Assembly (NCBI GenBank): GCA_934277975.1
Contig: CAKQWE010000005.1
Location: 1 to 64,000, forward strand
Direction: 5' to 3'
Origin: an uncultured Spirochaetales bacterium
GTDB lineage: Bacteria > Spirochaetota > Spirochaetia > Sphaerochaetales > Sphaerochaetaceae
DNA: 64,000 bases
A model generated the notes under the pieces. It had not been told where the DNA came from and did no database searches. It saw only the letters and a program-made list of their open reading frames with translations. Both the position numbers and the translations under genes were made by a program. Position 1 is the stretch's first letter; every line of letters starts with the position of its first letter. This document shows, one piece after another, positions 40,788 to 50,882 of this stretch.

Positions 40788-43622
40788 TCAGTTCAGGCTC
40801 TGGCTGAGAACCTGATTCAGATAATACCCTGTATACGAGCCTTTGCAAAGAGAAACATCTTCAGGAGTCCCCTGCGCCACGATGTGGCCGCCTCCGTCGC
40901 CTCCTTCAGGACCAAGGTCTATGACATGGTCCGCCAGTTTTATGACGTCAAGGTTGTGCTCTATCATGACTACGGTGTTGCCGTTGTCCACCAGCCTATT
41001 GACGACCTCCATGAGTTTCTTTATGTCTGCAAAATGAAGGCCTGTTGTAGGTTCGTCAAGGACATAGAAGGTCCTGCCCGTTCCAATCTTGCTGAGTTCA
41101 AGCGAAAGCTTGACTCTCTGCGCCTCACCACCACTCAGTGTAAGGGCACTCTGCCCAAGCTTTATGTAACCAAGACCCACGCTGTCCAAAGTCTGGAGCT
41201 TGCGTTTGATGGTCGGAACTGACTGGAAGAACTCCAAAGCCTCGCTTACTGTCATTTCCAGGACATCGTTTATGTTCTTTCCCTTGTAATGTACGGCAAG
41301 CGTCTCCTGATTGAAGCGCTTCCCATGACAGACATCACAGGTGACATAGACATCAGGAAGGAAGTTCATCTCTATCTTGAGGGTTCCGTCCCCATGGCAG
41401 TGCTCGCATCGTCCACCAGAGACGTTGAACGAGAACCTTCCGCTCTTGTAGCCACGGGCCTTGCTTTCAGGAAGCTCTGCAAAAAGGTCCCTTATCGCAC
41501 CCCACACCTCAACGTACGTTGCAGGGTTGGATCTTGGGGTCTTTCCAATTGGGCTCTGGTCTATATGTATGAGCTTGTCTATGTTCTCGACCCCCTCTAT
41601 TCTCTTATACCCATCGAACCTCTGAGGCTTCTTGTTGAAGATGTCCTTTAGTGCAGGAGTGAGTATCTGGTTGAGTATGGTGCTCTTTCCCGATCCGGAG
41701 ACTCCAGTGAGGATTATGAGTTCTCCAAGAGGGAAATCAACGTCAACGTTGTGTACGTTGTTCTTATCCGCACCTATGAGCCTCAGATGCTTTCCATTGC
41801 CCGTCCTCCTTAGGAAAGGAACTGGAATCTGGATCTTTCCTGAAAGGAACTGGCCTGTAATGCTGTTTGGATTCTTCTCTATCTCTTCAGGTGTCCCCTG
41901 AGCTATGACATGTCCACCGTTCTCGCCGGCTCCTGGGCCCATATCCACAACGTAATCGGCATTCCTTATTGTGGCCTCGTCATGCTCCACGACAAGCACA
42001 GTGTTACCAAGATCACGCAGGTTCTTGAGCGTATCGATGAGTTTTTGGTTGTCTCTTTGGTGAAGTCCAATCGACGGCTCGTCAAGGACATAGAGCACTC
42101 CGCTCAAGGCCGACCCTATCTGGGTTGCCAGCCTTATCCTTTGGGCCTCTCCTCCACTCAACGTTCCTGCGCTGCGGCTCAGCGTGAGATATCCAAGTCC
42201 AACGTTCTTCAAGAACTGTAGGCGGGACATTATCTCCTTGAGTATCTGAAACGATATCTGCTGCTGTGAAGGCGTCAGATTCAGGGAAAGGAAGAAATCA
42301 TAGCTGTCCTTTGCACTCAAAGCCGTGACTTCGTTTATGTTCCGGCCTCCAACGTAGACGCTAAGAGCCTCTGGCCTGAGCCTTTCACCATGGCATACAG
42401 GACACTGGATCTCAGTCTGGAAGGAACTTATCCATGTCTTTATTGCAGGACTCATCGTCTCAGCGTAGCGTCGCTTGAGGTCGTTCACAACTCCGTGCCA
42501 CCTGCGGTTGAGCTGCATAGACCCCCTTTGGTTCTCGTACTTCATGTTGTACTGTTTGCTGGAGCCATAGAGAACGGCGTTGAACTGCTCGTCCGTCAGT
42601 TTGTCGAACGGAGTGTCAAGGGTGAAACCCATGGACTTTGCAAAGCCATCGAACACAGCCTTTCCATAGCTCTCGCCGTTTCCCATGCTGGCAATGGCCC
42701 CCTGGTTGAAGCTTTTGCTACGGTCAGGGATTATTTTGTCAACGTCATATATTGTCTTGAAGCCAAGGCCGTTGCATTCAGGGCACGCTCCAAACGGATT
42801 GTTGAAGGAAAACAGCCTAGGCTGGATCTCTCCAACCGATATTCCGCAATGCGGACAGCTGTTCTGCTCTGAGTACATCTCTATGGTTTCGTTTCCGTCC
42901 CTGTCCACGGACATGATCTCGACGAGCCCGTTTGTCATCTCCGTTGATTTCTCTATGGAGTCGGACAGTCTAAGACGGGCATCGGAGCTGAGGATAAGCC
43001 TATCAACGACTATGCTTATGCTATGCTTCACCTGCTTGTCAAGTTGGATGTTCTCCTCCAAAAGACGCATCTGTCCATCCACCCTCGCCCGCAGGAAACC
43101 GCCTTTCCTTGCATCATCGAAGAGCTTCTTGTACTCTCCTTTGCGCCCCATTGCAACGGGGGCAAGGACCATGAGCCTAGCTCCCTCCCCCCATTTGTCG
43201 AAGATTGCGCTTATTATCTGATCCACTGACATGCGGCTTATCACCCTTCCGCATTTTGGACAGTGGACCTCTCCTATCCTTGCCCACAGCAACCTGTAGT
43301 AGTCGTATATCTCGGTTATGGTACCCACTGTCGAACGAGGGTTCCTTCCAGTCGTCTTCTGCTCTATTGCAATGGCGGGGCTAAGACCTTCTATCATCTC
43401 AACTTCCGGCTTGTCCAACCTTCCAAGGAACTGCCTTGCATAGGAGCTCAGGGATTCGACGTAGCGTCTCTGACCCTCAGCGAATATCGTATCGAACGCC
43501 AAGGAGCTCTTGCCACTGCCGGACAGTCCTGATACGACTATGAGCTTGTTCTTCTCAAGTTCCAGGTCCACGTTCTTTAGGTTGTGTTCGCATGCACCCC
43601 TTATAATAAGCTTATCGTTCAT
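40788..43622 (-). CDS. uvrA: Excinuclease ABC subunit A
   Basis: The 944-residue ABC-type ATPase has two nucleotide-binding domains: Walker A GLSGSGKSSLAFD and, in the second half, GVSGSGKSTILNQ, each with an LSGGEAQR signature. Zinc-binding CxxC pairs are seen in CPHCGISVGEIQPR...CPECNG and CEHCHGDG...CDVCHGKRF. It finds damaged DNA and loads UvrB in nucleotide excision repair. Its ATG overlaps the ispG stop (ATGA), so the two are coupled. Confidence 0.98.
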   Translation of the reverse strand: MNDKLIIRGACEHNLKNVDLELEKNKLIVVSGLSGSGKSSLAFDTIFAEGQRRYVESLSSYARQFLGRLDKPEVEMIEGLSPAIAIEQKTTGRNPRSTVGTITEIYDYYRLLWARIGEVHCPKCGRVISRMSVDQIISAIFDKWGEGARLMVLAPVAMGRKGEYKKLFDDARKGGFLRARVDGQMRLLEENIQLDKQVKHSISIVVDRLILSSDARLRLSDSIEKSTEMTNGLVEIMSVDRDGNETIEMYSEQNSCPHCGISVGEIQPRLFSFNNPFGACPECNGLGFKTIYDVDKIIPDRSKSFNQGAIASMGNGESYGKAVFDGFAKSMGFTLDTPFDKLTDEQFNAVLYGSSKQYNMKYENQRGSMQLNRRWHGVVNDLKRRYAETMSPAIKTWISSFQTEIQCPVCHGERLRPEALSVYVGGRNINEVTALSAKDSYDFFLSLNLTPSQQQISFQILKEIMSRLQFLKNVGLGYLTLSRSAGTLSGGEAQRIRLATQIGSALSGVLYVLDEPSIGLHQRDNQKLIDTLKNLRDLGNTVLVVEHDEATIRNADYVVDMGPGAGENGGHVIAQGTPEEIEKNPNSITGQFLSGKIQIPVPFLRRTGNGKHLRLIGADKNNVHNVDVDFPLGELIILTGVSGSGKSTILNQILTPALKDIFNKKPQRFDGYKRIEGVENIDKLIHIDQSPIGKTPRSNPATYVEVWGAIRDLFAELPESKARGYKSGRFSFNVSGGRCEHCHGDGTLKIEMNFLPDVYVTCDVCHGKRFNQETLAVHYKGKNINDVLEMTVSEALEFFQSVPTIKRKLQTLDSVGLGYIKLGQSALTLSGGEAQRVKLSLELSKIGTGRTFYVLDEPTTGLHFADIKKLMEVVNRLVDNGNTVVMIEHNLDVIKLADHVIDLGPEGGDGGGHIVAQGTPEDVSLCKGSYTGYYLNQVLSQSLN

Positions 43623-44656
43623 CGTTCAAATTCCTCGACGGCCCTAAGGAGTTCATCCTTGGCCTTTGAAACCTCTACTTCTTTGTAGACCTCACCATTC
43701 CTGTAAAGGTAGGTTTTGCTTCCAATTCCAGTCACGGCAAGGTCTGCACCTTTTGCCTCCCCTGGCCCGTTCACTTGGCAACCCATTATGGCAACCGTCA
43801 CGTCCTTCCCTGTCGCAAGAAGGTCCGCCTCCACATCCCTGAGGAAAGACTGGCTGTCAAAGCTCTTTCGTCCGCACATTGGGCAGGACACGATCCTGAC
43901 ACCACCCTTTCTCAGTCCCAAGGTCCTGAGCAGCTCGACCCCGGCATAGACCTCGTCCTCTATTGACCCTGTAATCGAATAGCGTATAGTGGAACCTATG
44001 CCTTGAAACAGAAGCCGTCCAAGCGTCCATGTAGTACGTACACAAGAAGGAACTACGCCACCAGCCTCCGTCACGCCAAGATGAAGAGGATAGTCGCTCT
44101 TTGAGGAAAAGAGCCTTGCAGCCTCGTAGCTAGTCTTGGAGTCGGATGCCTTGAGGGAAACCACGGTATTATAGAATCCAAGATCCTCGAACCATGAAAC
44201 GTACTCCAAAGCTGTATCGACCATAAGCTCAGACATGGAGATATTTCGTTCCGTTTTAGGAAGAGAACCACTGTTAAGACCAATCCTTATGGCTATTCCC
44301 ATATCTTTGGCCTTCTTTACTATCTCCTGTGTCTTCCATTTCGCACCAATGTTGCCAGGATTGATCCTAATCTTTGCAACATTGCAGTCCATCGCATCCA
44401 TGGCATTGCGCCAATCGAAGTGTATGTCTGCCACGACAGGCATGGGACAGAGCTCAACCACCTTGCAAAGCACATCGTGCTCGGCTATATGAGGATATGA
44501 GAAGCGTATTACATCGCACCCCATTCCTTTTAGGACATGCATTCGTGACTCAAACCCTTCTTCAAGCTGAGACAATGGAATATCGTACATGGTCTGTACC
44601 GCAATTGGAGAATCTCCGCCAATTGATATGTTGCCTATGTCTGTTTTCCTGCTCAT
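43619..44656 (-). CDS. ispG: 4-hydroxy-3-methylbut-2-enyl-diphosphate synthase
   Basis: The 345-residue enzyme (GcpE) of the MEP isoprenoid pathway reduces MEcPP to HMBPP with a [4Fe-4S] cluster. Two cluster cysteines are in SCPMCGRK and one in GCQVNGPGEA. The N-terminal TIM-barrel is marked by VQTMYDIPL and VADIHFDW. It is the first gene of the run through ybeY. Upstream is a short AT-rich region shared with the divergent nucleoside operon. Confidence 0.97.
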   Translation of the reverse strand: MSRKTDIGNISIGGDSPIAVQTMYDIPLSQLEEGFESRMHVLKGMGCDVIRFSYPHIAEHDVLCKVVELCPMPVVADIHFDWRNAMDAMDCNVAKIRINPGNIGAKWKTQEIVKKAKDMGIAIRIGLNSGSLPKTERNISMSELMVDTALEYVSWFEDLGFYNTVVSLKASDSKTSYEAARLFSSKSDYPLHLGVTEAGGVVPSCVRTTWTLGRLLFQGIGSTIRYSITGSIEDEVYAGVELLRTLGLRKGGVRIVSCPMCGRKSFDSQSFLRDVEADLLATGKDVTVAIMGCQVNGPGEAKGADLAVTGIGSKTYLYRNGEVYKEVEVSKAKDELLRAVEEFER

Positions 44657-44779
44657 GCTGTGAAGATAGCACTTATTGGAAAGAAGATAAAGGTTTCAAC
44701 GTATTAAAACTTAAAAAATATTAAGCAATTATCAAATAAGTCCTTTAGCACCCACAACGCATTTATTGAAAAACTCAAG

Positions 44780-44808
44780 TTGTATTGAACAAAACAAAAC
44801 CTTACAAT
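44780..44808 (+). promoter_or_regulatory. Candidate promoter of the nucleoside-salvage operon
   Basis: TTGTAT (44780-44785) and TACAAT (44803-44808) are 17 nt apart. The -10 is good and the -35 only partial. The predicted start leaves a leader of about 18 nt holding AGGAGG before the deoD ATG. Confidence 0.4.
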
Positions 44809-44832
44809 AGGAAAGGAGTTTAGGAGGTGCAG

Positions 44833-45600
44833 ATGACACCACACATAAAGGCGGAAAAGGACCAGATAGCCAAGACCGTTCTGCTGCCAGGAGATCCTCT
44901 TAGAGCAAAGTACTGCGCAGAGAACTTCATGTTAAATGCACAGCTGGTAACCGATGCAAGAAACGTTTTGGGCTACACAGGAACATTCAAAGGAGAACCT
45001 GTCACGGTCCTTGCAAGCGGGATGGGAGCCGCCAGCGCCGGAATCTATTCATATGAACTTTTCACTGAATATGACGTTGACAACATCATAAGGATAGGTA
45101 CATCCGGAGGTCTTCAGAAAGACATCCCCGTTGGAGCATTGATATTCTCCATGTGCTGCTCAACTGACAGCAACTGGACATCCCAATACAAACTCAACGG
45201 AACTTTGGCACCCTGTGCAAATTACCATATGCTTGAAGAAGGTGTGAAGATCGCCCGTGAAATGGAAATCCCCTATCTTTGCGGAATGACGTTCTCATCA
45301 GACCAATTCTCCTCATACAGCGCAGACCATGACAAATACATGGAGTTTGCAAGGATGGGGGCACTTGCCAATGACATGGAGACCATAGCCGTCTACTGCA
45401 ATGCCATGTACACGCATAAGAACGCCCTTGCAATCCTTACAATGACTGACAACTGCATCACAGGAGAGAGTCTTAGGGACGAAGAGCGTATGCCAAGCAA
45501 TGCAAACATGATAAAGGTTGCACTGGAACTGTCCTACAGATTGGCATTGGAGCGGCGTTTGGAAGACACTGGCAAATCACCAAATCAAACTGCCGAATAA
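44833..45600 (+). CDS. deoD: Purine nucleoside phosphorylase, DeoD type
   Basis: The ATG behind TAGGAGGTG gives 255 residues. Hexameric PNP landmarks: H5 in TPHIKAEK, LLPGDPLRAKYC, GSGMG-like SGMGAASAGIYSYELF, IRIGTSGGLQ, NDMETIAVY and LTMTDN (with Asp in the base-binding position). It cleaves purine nucleosides with phosphate to base and ribose-1-phosphate. It heads a plus-strand operon with a nitroreductase and a nucleoside hydrolase, next to nucleoside-type ABC transporters. Confidence 0.92.
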   Translation: MTPHIKAEKDQIAKTVLLPGDPLRAKYCAENFMLNAQLVTDARNVLGYTGTFKGEPVTVLASGMGAASAGIYSYELFTEYDVDNIIRIGTSGGLQKDIPVGALIFSMCCSTDSNWTSQYKLNGTLAPCANYHMLEEGVKIAREMEIPYLCGMTFSSDQFSSYSADHDKYMEFARMGALANDMETIAVYCNAMYTHKNALAILTMTDNCITGESLRDEERMPSNANMIKVALELSYRLALERRLEDTGKSPNQTAE

Positions 45601-45610
45601 GGAAATGTAA

Positions 45611-46213
45611 ATGTACAATACATGTATAGAAATAATGAGAAACCGCTTTGCATGCAAGAAATATAAAGAAGAAAGGATTCCAAACGAAGTCCTACGCACA
45701 ATTCTTGAAGCCGGAAGACTCTCCCCTTCCTCCTTTGGCCTTGAAGCATGGCACTTCCACGTATGCAACAGCAAGGACATACTTGATGTATGCTTCAACC
45801 AAGAAAGCATGAAGACCGCACCCACCACGATAGTCGTCACCTGCCCTAAAGCCTATGTCTTTGAACCAGACGGAGCTTTCTTCACCCAACGGACATCTCG
45901 CTTTCCAGGAAGCCTTGAGGAGGCAATAGAGGATTTCAGAGGATACCATGACTATCTTAAGGAGAAAGGAATCCTTGACTACTGGGCCATTGCCCAGTGC
46001 TACATAGCAGTGGCGAACATGATGACCACCGCCTGTGAGATGGGGATACAGAGCTGTGCGATAGAAGGATTCAACAACGATCTGTTACTGGAACGCTTGG
46101 GTTTGGATAAAACAAATGAAAACGTTGGGCTTGTCTGTGCCTTTGGATACCCAGACGAGCCTCCACGCGATAAGATAAGGATGGACATTGACAGCCTTGT
46201 CACATTCCATTGA
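45611..46213 (+). CDS. Nitroreductase-family flavoprotein
   Basis: The 200-residue protein fits the FMN-dependent nitroreductase family: RFACKKYKEERIP at the N-terminus (R-S-x-R-x-Y/F-like block with Cys in place), LEAGRLSPSSFGLEAWHF, and a late AFGYPDEPP. It probably uses NAD(P)H to reduce quinones, nitro compounds or another small molecule; the substrate is not predictable. It sits 10 nt after deoD and 21 nt before the nucleoside hydrolase gene. Confidence 0.85.
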   Translation: MYNTCIEIMRNRFACKKYKEERIPNEVLRTILEAGRLSPSSFGLEAWHFHVCNSKDILDVCFNQESMKTAPTTIVVTCPKAYVFEPDGAFFTQRTSRFPGSLEEAIEDFRGYHDYLKEKGILDYWAIAQCYIAVANMMTTACEMGIQSCAIEGFNNDLLLERLGLDKTNENVGLVCAFGYPDEPPRDKIRMDIDSLVTFH

Positions 46214-46234
46214 TACGAATCAGGAGCTTTGAAT

Positions 46235-47155
46235 ATGGAAAGAATAATCATAGACTGCGACCCAGGTCATGACGATGCAGTGGCCCTTGCAATGGCCAGA
46301 GGCCTATCCGACAAGATAAAGGTGGAGGCGATCATAGCCACCTATGGAAACCAAAGCATAGACAAGACGCTTACGAACGCTTTGAACCTTGCACAGGCAC
46401 TGGAGTACGATGCCCCTGTATACACAGGCTCACTTAGACCTCTGATCCGCGAACGTGTGGCTGCAGGGTACATACATGGGGAGAACGGACTGGCTGGGCC
46501 GGTGTTCCCACCATGCACGAGATACTGCAATGGAAACGGAATAACTATGGCACTGGACCTTGTCATCAACAATCCAGGCGAGATCACATTCGTTTCCGTT
46601 GGACCTTTTACGGACCTAGCTGTGTGCATAAAGGCCGATCCCCGCTTTGCCAAGAGCCTAAAACGCATTGTAGTCATGGGAGGAGCCATCAATAGGCAGG
46701 GAAACGTCACACCAAGTGCCGAGTTCAATGTCTTTGCAGACCCAGAGGCTGCACAGATAGTATTCAACAGCGGTGTCGATGTCGTAATGTTTGGCTTGGA
46801 TGTAACGCTTCAGCTTACGCTTACTGATGGAATCATCGAAAAAGTCAGGAAGATGCCTGCAACCTCCTACACTCCAATCTTCCTTGCAGCAATGGAATGC
46901 TATGTTGCTGCATGTAGGGAATACATACACGACTATCCTTCAATGCATGACCCCTGCACCATTGCATATCTTGCAGATCCATCCATCTTTGAATTCGAAC
47001 GACGCAGCGTCCAGGTAGATTGCAGAAGCGAGCTCAACTACGGTCGAACAGTCGCCGCCTTCCCAAATGGAGAAGGCAACGTCCTTGTAGGCGTCAAAGC
47101 CAATAGGGAGAAGTTCTGGAAACTCTTCTACGAAGCCCTAAGCCGCCTGCCTTGA
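46235..47155 (+). CDS. Inosine-uridine-type ribonucleoside hydrolase
   Basis: From an ATG preceded by CAGGAG the protein has 306 residues. The N-terminal calcium-binding motif DCDPGHDDA is characteristic, with HGENGLAGP, VSVGPFTDLA and the MGGAINRQGNVTPSAEFN substrate loop. It hydrolyses purine or pyrimidine ribonucleosides to base and ribose. There is no signal peptide, so it acts in the cytoplasm on imported nucleosides. It is the last gene of its operon and faces the transporter operon. Confidence 0.93.
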   Translation: MERIIIDCDPGHDDAVALAMARGLSDKIKVEAIIATYGNQSIDKTLTNALNLAQALEYDAPVYTGSLRPLIRERVAAGYIHGENGLAGPVFPPCTRYCNGNGITMALDLVINNPGEITFVSVGPFTDLAVCIKADPRFAKSLKRIVVMGGAINRQGNVTPSAEFNVFADPEAAQIVFNSGVDVVMFGLDVTLQLTLTDGIIEKVRKMPATSYTPIFLAAMECYVAACREYIHDYPSMHDPCTIAYLADPSIFEFERRSVQVDCRSELNYGRTVAAFPNGEGNVLVGVKANREKFWKLFYEALSRLP

Positions 47156-47177
47156 GTTCGACATCCTGCAGACGTAG

Positions 47178-47208
47178 AAAAACAGGCGGCTGCAACCACA
47201 ACCGCCTG
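47178..47208 (-). terminator. Intrinsic terminator for the minus-strand transporter operon
   Basis: CAGGCGG (47183-47189) and CCGCCTG (47202-47208) pair; on the minus strand the stem is followed by TTTTTCTAC. It lies about 100 nt beyond the last permease gene, beyond a second, larger hairpin. Confidence 0.6.
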
Positions 47209-47260
47209 AATACAAACCCTTAAAAAGCCAAGACAATTTGTTCCAGACCAAGGAGAAAAG

Positions 47261-47300
47261 CGTTCGAGTTTTATTCTATCTAAAACTCGAACGGCTTTTT
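47261..47300. terminator. Bidirectional intrinsic terminator between convergent operons
   Basis: CGTTCGAGTTTTA (47261-47273) and TAAAACTCGAACG (47281-47293) form a 13-bp perfect stem with a 7-nt loop. The plus strand continues GCTTTTT; the minus strand continues CTTTTC. It can serve both the nucleoside-salvage and transporter operons. Confidence 0.9.
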
Positions 47301-47306
47301 GACGCT

Positions 47307-48206
47307 TCAACTTGCGCCCTTCTCGTATGGTATTCCAGATGCCTTTGGAGCATAGTCCCTTCCGGAGAAGATGATCAGGGCTATCAACGTCACAAGGTAT
47401 GGAATGATGTTGAAGACCTGTGAAGGAACGACCTTTAGGGCTGGAATCATCGAAGAGATTGTAGCTAGTGCAAGGGACGCTCCAAAGAGCATTGATGCCC
47501 CAAACACTCCAAGTGGAGTCCAACGGCCAAAGGCGACTGCGGCAAGGGCAATGAAGCCTCTTCCGTTGACGAACGTACTTGTGTACTGAATCGTCTGTGT
47601 AAGGACAGCACAACCACCGGCAAGACCTCCAAGTAGGCCGGAAGCAAGAACTCCAATGTAACGGATTCTACGAACGTTGATTCCAACACTATCCGCTGCG
47701 GCAGGGTGCTCGCCACAGGCTCTCAAATGCAGACCAAAAGGAGTCTTGTACAGCACAAACCAAGCAAGGACAATCACTGCCAATGACACGTACAGAGTAG
47801 GATAGAATCCAAAGGAATCACGGGTCATTCCAAGCATGAATTCCTTGGAACGGTCTGTATTGTAGAACCTTTGGCATACGAAAACCGTCAAACCGGTTGC
47901 AAGAAGATTTATACCTGTACCGGAGATTGTCTGGTCCGCTTTCATGTCTATTGAAGCCACACCATGTATGAGTGACACCAAGCCTGATATGACAGAGCCA
48001 AGGACGAGGGCAATCAAGATGGAAATCCTTCCACATCCAGCAAGTTCTAGCTGCTGATGTACAATTGCTGCGGTGCACGCACCAATGGACATAAGACCGT
48101 CCAAACCAACGTTCACGACACCTGACCTTTCACATATCATTCCACCCGTTGCAGTTATGAGAATTGGAGCAACAAGCATCATTATAAGGGAGATATAACC
48201 AATCAC
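47307..48206 (-). CDS. BMP-type nucleoside ABC transporter, permease 2 (copy B)
   Basis: The 299-residue inner-membrane protein has eight to nine hydrophobic helices. It carries the family block GMICERSGVVNVGLDGLMSIGA near the N-terminus and RACGEHPAAADSVGINV in the middle, the cytoplasmic loop that meets the ATPase. It is the shorter of two permeases, as in YufQ/NupQ systems for purine nucleosides. Its start overlaps the stop of the larger permease by four bases. It ends the second transporter operon before the bidirectional terminator. Confidence 0.9.
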   Translation of the reverse strand: MIGYISLIMMLVAPILITATGGMICERSGVVNVGLDGLMSIGACTAAIVHQQLELAGCGRISILIALVLGSVISGLVSLIHGVASIDMKADQTISGTGINLLATGLTVFVCQRFYNTDRSKEFMLGMTRDSFGFYPTLYVSLAVIVLAWFVLYKTPFGLHLRACGEHPAAADSVGINVRRIRYIGVLASGLLGGLAGGCAVLTQTIQYTSTFVNGRGFIALAAVAFGRWTPLGVFGASMLFGASLALATISSMIPALKVVPSQVFNIIPYLVTLIALIIFSGRDYAPKASGIPYEKGAS

Positions 48207-49312
48207 TTCGAGACCTCCTTCCTTGCCTTGACCTTTGCCCTATAGTCCTTGATCAAAGACAGTCCAGAGCGAAGGGCTATGAAAATGACGATAAGGCCTT
48301 CTATGACGGTGACGACCTCCTTTGGAATCCCCATACCCTGCATTATCGAATATGCCTGCTTCAGAATTCCAAAGAGAATTCCTGACAGGAAGATCCCCAG
48401 AGCCCTGCTGTTTCCAACAAGCGCAACGGCTATCCCCATGAAACCGTAGTTGTCCTGCCCCGTAAGAATCTTTGAGTAACGAACAAGCCCAAGAAGTACA
48501 CAAGCCCCAGCAAGGCCTGCAAATGCACCAGAGATTGCCATTGAAAGGGATATGGCCTGAGTGTCGTTTATACCGGAGCAACGCGCCGCATCCTTGTTGA
48601 AACCGGTTGCTCTAAGGCTGAAACCAAGCCTTGTCTTCTCCATTATGAACCAGTAAATCAAAACTGCTGCAATCATGAAGAAAAACCCAATGTTTAGGTT
48701 CGAATCCGTAATCAAGAACTTACTCAATAGCGAAGTCTCTGCCAGATCTGCAGTTCTACCTGTTTTGTTGAATGAGGCCTGAGGAAGAAGGTTGAGACAG
48801 ATCAGAGGATAGAGATACATTGCAATGTAGTTGAGCATGATCGTTGCAACGACCTCAGAGACCTTGTATTTGGCTTTAAGGATGCCAACCACACCTCCCC
48901 AGATTGCGCCAGCAACCAGAGCAGCAAGAATGCAAAGCAACCATTGTCCTGGGAATGCAGGGATGCAAACTGCAACGATATGGGCTGCAAGCATTCCAAT
49001 CGTATACTGTCCCTCTGCTCCAATGTTGAAGAGACCTACTCTTGCTGCAAATCCCATCGAAAGCCCACAAAGGATGTATGGAATGGAGAATGCTAGAGTC
49101 TCTCCAACGTTTCTGAAATTCCATCCTCCACTCTTTGCAGCTTTTCCAATAATGGACTGCATTATGGCTGTAAAGAGTCCTGCAGGGTTCTTTCCAATGC
49201 AAAGCAAAAGGATGATACCGGCAAGGAACCCCAATATTACGACCGCTACGGAAGTTGCACCGTTGCTGTCAAGGAACCAATCGATGAAAGGCTGTTTTTC
49301 CTTCTTTGCCAT
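48203..49312 (-). CDS. BMP-type nucleoside ABC transporter, permease 1 (copy B)
   Basis: This is a 369-residue permease with about nine or ten helices and a lysine-rich N-terminus. Family blocks are GFAARVGLFNIGAEGQYTIG and RATGFNKDAARCSGIN. It is the larger permease of the pair (YufP/NupP-like). The ATG overlaps the ATPase stop codon (ATGA), so translation is coupled. The preferred ATG is one codon inside a GTG-starting frame. Confidence 0.9.
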   Translation of the reverse strand: MAKKEKQPFIDWFLDSNGATSVAVVILGFLAGIILLLCIGKNPAGLFTAIMQSIIGKAAKSGGWNFRNVGETLAFSIPYILCGLSMGFAARVGLFNIGAEGQYTIGMLAAHIVAVCIPAFPGQWLLCILAALVAGAIWGGVVGILKAKYKVSEVVATIMLNYIAMYLYPLICLNLLPQASFNKTGRTADLAETSLLSKFLITDSNLNIGFFFMIAAVLIYWFIMEKTRLGFSLRATGFNKDAARCSGINDTQAISLSMAISGAFAGLAGACVLLGLVRYSKILTGQDNYGFMGIAVALVGNSRALGIFLSGILFGILKQAYSIMQGMGIPKEVVTVIEGLIVIFIALRSGLSLIKDYRAKVKARKEVSK

Positions 49313-50847
49313 CACTTACCCTCCTTTGACTTGACCCCAGCCATCATTAGGCCAATCTCCGATGCTGTCTTTTCGCCTTCATTGAATATTCCAACTATGC
49401 TGCCCTTGGAAATGGCGGCTATGCGGTCACAAAGGTTCATTATCTCATCAAGCTCAAAGCTGACCAAAAGAATGGCCCTACCCTTGTCACGCTCTGCGAC
49501 AAGGCGCTTTCTGATATACTCTATGGCTCCAACATCAAGACCTCGCGTAGGTTGGGCTACAAGGAGGACTTCCGGTGACAGGGAAATCTCACGGGCGACT
49601 ATGACCTTCTGTTGGTTTCCACCGGAAAGAGCACCGCATGGTGTTACGGAACCCTGTCCCGAACGGATGTCAAACTGTTCAATAAGCATATCGGAGTTCT
49701 TCGTTATGGCATCATAGTCAAGAACACCCATCTTTCCTGTGTATTTTGGTGTATAGAAATCCTTGAGAACAGTGTTCTCCGCAACAGTGAAACCTGCAAT
49801 GAGACCATGCTTCTGTCTATCTTCAGGAATATGCCCAAGTCCCTTTTCAACTCTCTCACGTATCGTGCACTTGGTTATGTCCTCTCCATTGAGGAGAATA
49901 CGACCTTTCTCTACAGGGGAAAGACCTGAAATGGCATATAGAAGCTCTGTCTGACCGTTTCCATCTACACCGGCTATACCAACGATTTCACCTGCATGAA
50001 CATCAAGGCTGAGGTCTTTGACCTTCTCAACTCCAATTGCGTCCTTGACTGTGATGTCCTTTATTTCAAGGACCTTCTTGCCTGCCTTGCATGGGGATTT
50101 CTCAATCTCGAACTTCACTGGCCTTCCAACCATGAGAGAGGCAAGCTCCTGCTCGCTCGTTTGAGGAGTTATGTCTATGCAGTCAATGTATTTGCCACGT
50201 CTTAGAATCGTACAACGGTCAGCAACGGCCTTTATTTCCTTAAGCTTGTGGGTGATGAGCACTATGGTCTTCCCCTCCGCCTTGAGCTTGAGGATTATTT
50301 CCATAAGCTCGTCTATTTCCTGAGGCGTCAGTACCGCAGTAGGTTCATCGAGGATGATTATGTCAGAGTCTGAGTACAATGTCTTGAGAATCTCGACCCT
50401 CTGCTGCTGTCCAACCGTTATGTCATCTATTACGGCCTTTGGGTCAACGTAGAGTCCGTAGCGTTCGCTTAGATCCTTGACCTTCTTCTCCGCCTCACCC
50501 AACGAGAGGATTCCAAACCTGTTTCTTGGCTCTCGTCCAAGGACTATGTTCTCAGTCACAGTGTAGTTATGGACCAACTTGAAATGCTGATGGACCATTC
50601 CTATACCCAACGATGTAGCTACATTTGGGTCAGTGATTCCGGCTTCCTTCCCATTGATGAGAATCTTTCCAGCATCCGCTGAATAGGCACCAAACAGAAC
50701 GGACATGAGGGTACTCTTCCCCGCTCCGTTCTCACCAAGGATCGCATGGACTTCGTTCTTCTTCACAACGAGGTCAACGTTGTCGTTTGCAACGATACCA
50801 GGGAAGGTTTTGGTTATTCCCAGCATTTGGATTGCATATTCGCTCAC
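49312..50847 (-). CDS. BMP-type nucleoside ABC transporter, fused ATPase (copy B)
   Basis: The 511-residue protein holds two ABC domains, as in YufO and sugar RbsA proteins. The first has Walker A GENGAGKST, a Q-loop and DEPTAVL. The second has the degenerate P-loop GVDGNGQTE but a good signature SGGNQQK and a QPTRGLD Walker B. It powers uptake with the two permeases. It is separated from its binding-protein gene by a strong terminator hairpin. Confidence 0.95.
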   Translation of the reverse strand: MSEYAIQMLGITKTFPGIVANDNVDLVVKKNEVHAILGENGAGKSTLMSVLFGAYSADAGKILINGKEAGITDPNVATSLGIGMVHQHFKLVHNYTVTENIVLGREPRNRFGILSLGEAEKKVKDLSERYGLYVDPKAVIDDITVGQQQRVEILKTLYSDSDIIILDEPTAVLTPQEIDELMEIILKLKAEGKTIVLITHKLKEIKAVADRCTILRRGKYIDCIDITPQTSEQELASLMVGRPVKFEIEKSPCKAGKKVLEIKDITVKDAIGVEKVKDLSLDVHAGEIVGIAGVDGNGQTELLYAISGLSPVEKGRILLNGEDITKCTIRERVEKGLGHIPEDRQKHGLIAGFTVAENTVLKDFYTPKYTGKMGVLDYDAITKNSDMLIEQFDIRSGQGSVTPCGALSGGNQQKVIVAREISLSPEVLLVAQPTRGLDVGAIEYIRKRLVAERDKGRAILLVSFELDEIMNLCDRIAAISKGSIVGIFNEGEKTASEIGLMMAGVKSKEGK

Positions 50848-50882
50848 CTTTGCCTCCTTCTACTGTTTCCAGCAATTACAAA